A stretch of 64,000 nt of DNA from an uncultured Aquimarina sp. Its GTDB lineage: Bacteria > Bacteroidota > Bacteroidia > Flavobacteriales > Flavobacteriaceae. The DNA lies in the NCBI GenBank assembly GCA_947498595.1, contig CANMKX010000007.1, positions 1-64,000 of the forward strand, in the 5' to 3' direction. The number at the start of each line of letters is the position of its first letter. Position 1 is the stretch's first letter. Shown piece after piece: positions 61,806-64,000 of the stretch. The position numbers and the translations under genes were made by a program. The notes beneath the pieces were generated by a model. That model made no database searches. It saw only the letters and a program-made list of their open reading frames with translations, and was not told the origin of the DNA.

Positions 61806-62588
61806 ATGAAAAAAATAGCCATTTTATTAGTAGCTCTCAGCATTTTAAGCTGTAATCGCTCAGCAAATTTAGAAGCCAAAAGAGAAATCGATAAAAATCA
61901 AGTAGTAGTTTTGGGAGCCATACACAGTGGTCATCTTACTGATTCGGTGTATAATACGGCCTATCTAAAAAAACTTATTAAAGAAATAAAACCACACATA
62001 ATATTAACCGAAATTCCGCCAGATCGATTTGAAGCTGCGATTACAGGATTTAAAAAAGATGACAGTATATCTGAACCTAGAGTGATGCGCTTTCCTGAGT
62101 ATACTGACGTAGTTTTTCCTTTATCCAAAGAAATGAACTTTGAAATTATTCCTACCGCTGGCTGGACACGTCCTATGGCTTTGGAAAGACAACAAAAACT
62201 AAGAGCTATAAGTAAAGATTCTACGCGTATAGAAGATTGGAAGGCATACCTTGCTGCTAACAAAAAATCTGATTCCTTATATAAAGCTACGGGAAAAATC
62301 AATGACCCTTATTTTATACATACCAACACTTATGATTCTATTCAAGATATCTCGTTACAAGTTTATAATAAACTTTTCAATGTAGAATTAGGTCTTGGAG
62401 GCTGGGATAATATTAACATTGCTCATTATTGGAATATCGAAAAAGCATTAGAAAAACATCGATACCAACGAAAACGTGTATTGATTATTTATGGAGCTGG
62501 ACATAAAGGTTGGTTTTTAAGAGAATTACAAAAAAGAGATGACATTAGATTGCTTGAAATGAAACCATTTCTTGATGCAATACAGTAA
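61806..62588 (+). CDS. Lipoprotein of the TraB/ChaN-like superfamily
   Basis: The 260-aa product has a lipoprotein signal (ALSILSC, Cys at about residue 16). VVVLGAIHSGHLTDSVYNTAYLKKLIKEIKPHIILTEIPP (about 33-72) has the GAxH...H and E of the Tiki/TraB/EreA/ChaN fold. RVLIIYGAGHKGWFLRELQ (about 225-243) has the second GxGH motif. Residues of this kind bind a metal or haem and, in some members, perform hydrolysis (EreA). The name stays open. It lies 68 bp after the M28 gene and 11 bp before the arginase-family gene, so the three may be one operon. Confidence 0.75.
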   Translation: MKKIAILLVALSILSCNRSANLEAKREIDKNQVVVLGAIHSGHLTDSVYNTAYLKKLIKEIKPHIILTEIPPDRFEAAITGFKKDDSISEPRVMRFPEYTDVVFPLSKEMNFEIIPTAGWTRPMALERQQKLRAISKDSTRIEDWKAYLAANKKSDSLYKATGKINDPYFIHTNTYDSIQDISLQVYNKLFNVELGLGGWDNINIAHYWNIEKALEKHRYQRKRVLIIYGAGHKGWFLRELQKRDDIRLLEMKPFLDAIQ

Positions 62589-62599
62589 TTATTAGTCCT

Positions 62600-63394
62600 A
62601 TGAAAATATATTTTCCTCAATGGCAAGGTTCCGGTACTGGAATAAATATAAAAGCTGGTGCTGAAACAGTATTGGAATATGCAAATAACAACAATTTTGT
62701 TAAAATTCCATTATCCGAAAAAGAAACAAATCAATTATATAACATTAATTTTTATGATGCTATTATTGAACAGTTACAAGATTTTAAAAATACTTTGATA
62801 ACTACTACTCCAGAAACAATTCAGACAATTGGTGGAGATTGTGGATTAGAAATTGTTCCTGTTTCGTATCTCAATAAGTTATATCCTAATATGGGTGTTA
62901 TATGGTTTGATGCCCATGCAGATATCAACCGTCCTTGTGATTCTTCTAGTTGTAATTTTCATGGTATGCCATTGCGAACTCTTTTAGGTGAAGGTGAAAC
63001 TAAAATGAATTCACTATTATTTTCTACGATTACCGCTTCTCAAATACATTATGTTGGTTTACGTAGTATCGACACTACAGAACAAATACGTATTGATAAA
63101 GATAAAATTTATGCTCCTAAGAAATTAAATATTGAAGATTTAGTACAAACTCTAAAGGCAAAAGGAATTACTCATTTATATTTACATTTTGATTTTGATT
63201 GCTTAGAGCCTACTGATTATGACTTAACATATTATCAAGTACCTAATGGGGTTTCTATTAAAGAAGCTGAAATGTGTATTAAAACATTGCAAAACGAATT
63301 TTCTATTGTAGGTAGTAGTGCGCTAGAATCGATTACTACGGATATTAACTTGTTAACACCCATTAAAAAAATATTAAAGCTTCTCTTAGCTTAA
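62600..63394 (+). CDS. Arginase-family (ureohydrolase) protein with GGDC motif
   Basis: The 264-aa protein has the ureohydrolase blocks TIGGDCGLEIVP (about residues 76-87), GVIWFDAHADINRP (about 98-111), NFHGMPLRTLLGE (about 118-130) and LHFDFDCLEPTDYD (about 197-210). The Mn ligands of arginase/agmatinase are the His of GGDH, the DAHxD Asp/His residues and the Asp pair of DxD. Here the first His is replaced by Cys, while the others are kept. The enzyme may still bind metal through Cys and hydrolyse a guanidino or formimino compound; or activity may have changed. It follows the TraB-like gene after 11 bp and ends at a strong terminator. Confidence 0.88.
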   Translation: MKIYFPQWQGSGTGINIKAGAETVLEYANNNNFVKIPLSEKETNQLYNINFYDAIIEQLQDFKNTLITTTPETIQTIGGDCGLEIVPVSYLNKLYPNMGVIWFDAHADINRPCDSSSCNFHGMPLRTLLGEGETKMNSLLFSTITASQIHYVGLRSIDTTEQIRIDKDKIYAPKKLNIEDLVQTLKAKGITHLYLHFDFDCLEPTDYDLTYYQVPNGVSIKEAEMCIKTLQNEFSIVGSSALESITTDINLLTPIKKILKLLLA

Positions 63395-63402
63395 TAACTC
63401 AG

Positions 63403-63437
63403 CATACTTCCTTTGATAAAGAGGAAGTATGTCATTT
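63403..63437 (+). terminator. Intrinsic terminator after the arginase-family gene
   Basis: CATACTTCCT/AGGAAGTATG, a perfect 10-bp stem (63403-63412 with 63422-63431), 9-base loop, then TCATTTTTATTTT. Confidence 0.85.
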
Positions 63438-63823
63438 TTATTTTAACATACTCCTAACGGTTTTTCATGTTAATCATGAGAAGTGTTTTCGTCTAATATC
63501 AGCACTAACTAAATAAAACCGATATGTTACATCACACAAACACTTCTATTTCAGTATACCTGTACATTACTTTTTATTAAGTTGATACTATTCTTATCAA
63601 ATACATATTGAAATGACCTAATAGGTTTGTTTCTATTTGATATTAATCTTCGGTATTAAAAACACAAAACACCTATAGGAATAGAATTTCTAAATAGAGG
63701 AAATCATTGCGCAAGATTTCTTCACATATATTCCTTGTTTTATCAAAAATTATTTATTCACACATATAACATTTCTAAAAACCAGCTTTTTAGATTTCGT
63801 TGTATGCACCCCAAAAAAAGAAA
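63438..63823. other. Gene-free stretch before the last gene
   Basis: This 386-bp AT-rich stretch has no credible gene. A 10-bp inverted repeat (AGAAGTGTTT at 63479-63488 with AAACACTTCT at 63538-63547) is the only structure I noticed. It probably carries the promoter of the lipoprotein gene at 63824; no clear -7 box was identified. Confidence 0.5.
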
Positions 63824-64000
63824 ATGAAAAAGTTAATTATAGCACTAACCATGCTTTCGATAGTTTCTTGTAAAGAAACGAATCAGAAAAAAGATCTTTC
63901 ACAAACTGATCAAAAATACTCCTTCGATATTAAATCACTAACTGATGCAGATTATCCTGATAATCCTGATATCGGTTATATGGCTTCAGATTACAACTAC
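63824..64000 (+). CDS. Lipoprotein, 5' part only (window ends)
   Basis: The ATG at 63824 starts a lipoprotein signal peptide (MKKLIIALTMLSIVSC, Cys at residue 16) followed by a hydrophilic stretch (KETNQKKDLSQTDQKYSFD) and DADYPDNPDIGYMASDYNY at the window edge. Only 59 residues are visible, so the family cannot be named. Gene start is preceded by GAAA. Confidence 0.7.
   Translation, partial: MKKLIIALTMLSIVSCKETNQKKDLSQTDQKYSFDIKSLTDADYPDNPDIGYMASDYNY

Noticed and set aside
1-64000. tRNA, rRNA, transposase, integrase, phage genes, CRISPR
   Set aside because: None seen on either strand. Repeats found are terminators, operators or single inverted repeats.

Overview
The window is AT-rich DNA from a marine-type member of the Flavobacteriaceae (Bacteroidota; an Aquimarina-like genome would fit). 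The evidence is the codon and base use, Bacteroidota -7 boxes (TAnnTTTG), a type IX secretion sorting domain on the nuclease at 21977-23044, a DUF4834 gene, a bacillithiol-linked YtxJ protein and many flavobacterial secreted proteins. No rRNA, tRNA, CRISPR array, transposase or phage gene was seen. The species assignment is inference.

Layout. 1-2560: a decayed serine hydrolase gene, a short relic and an MBL-fold hydrolase operon. 2746-8281: a conserved protein of unknown function, Bcp peroxiredoxin, an endonuclease III without its Fe-S cysteines, two tandem secreted P-box (PilJ/NIT-type) proteins with matching FNR-like promoters, a 47-aa protein and an ECF sigma factor. 8520-15339: UvrA, a peroxiredoxin-like protein, a GNAT protein, a beta-barrel with a very long K/E tail, and DUF4834. 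15365-20583: a YfhO / glycosyltransferase / flippase operon for surface glycans. 20660-28124: secreted Arg-rich protein, T9SS endonuclease I, amidohydrolase, YtxJ, ClpB. 28216-32625: lipoprotein, TetR regulator with two matching operators, hotdog thioesterase, small membrane proteins (one with a G8 tract), phytase-like esterase and histidine phosphatase.

33149-41145 is a fatty-acid beta-oxidation block: acyl-CoA ligase, MarR regulator with a 30-bp palindrome in its promoter, fused hydratase/dehydrogenase, thiolase, acyl-CoA dehydrogenase. 41306-49506 holds a membrane protein, a porin, a CBM9-like lipoprotein, an MFS carrier and then a tightly overlapping cassette of acyl carrier protein, cytochrome P450, MBOAT acyltransferase and SGNH-fold membrane protein. 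This cassette resembles the carrier/MBOAT/SGNH core of the Dlt D-alanylation system, but has a P450 and no adenylating DltA. I infer that it oxidises an ACP-bound acyl group and transfers it across the membrane to a surface acceptor. It is the best candidate here for an undescribed system.

49555-53040 is a Dna2-like nuclease-helicase. 53271-56249 is a three-gene flavoenzyme operon with the order and sizes of hcnABC (hydrogen cyanide synthase) or D-hydroxyproline dehydrogenase. 56859-64000 holds a TolB-like/SnoaL fusion, a CBS protein, a GH113-like membrane hydrolase, an M28 peptidase, a TraB/ChaN-like lipoprotein, an arginase-family protein and the start of a lipoprotein.

A shared theme is a TGAT-N4-ATCA motif in front of both P-box genes, the porin and the hcnABC-like operon. 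It suggests one oxygen- or nitrogen-oxide-responsive FNR/DNR-type regulator, which is not encoded in this window.
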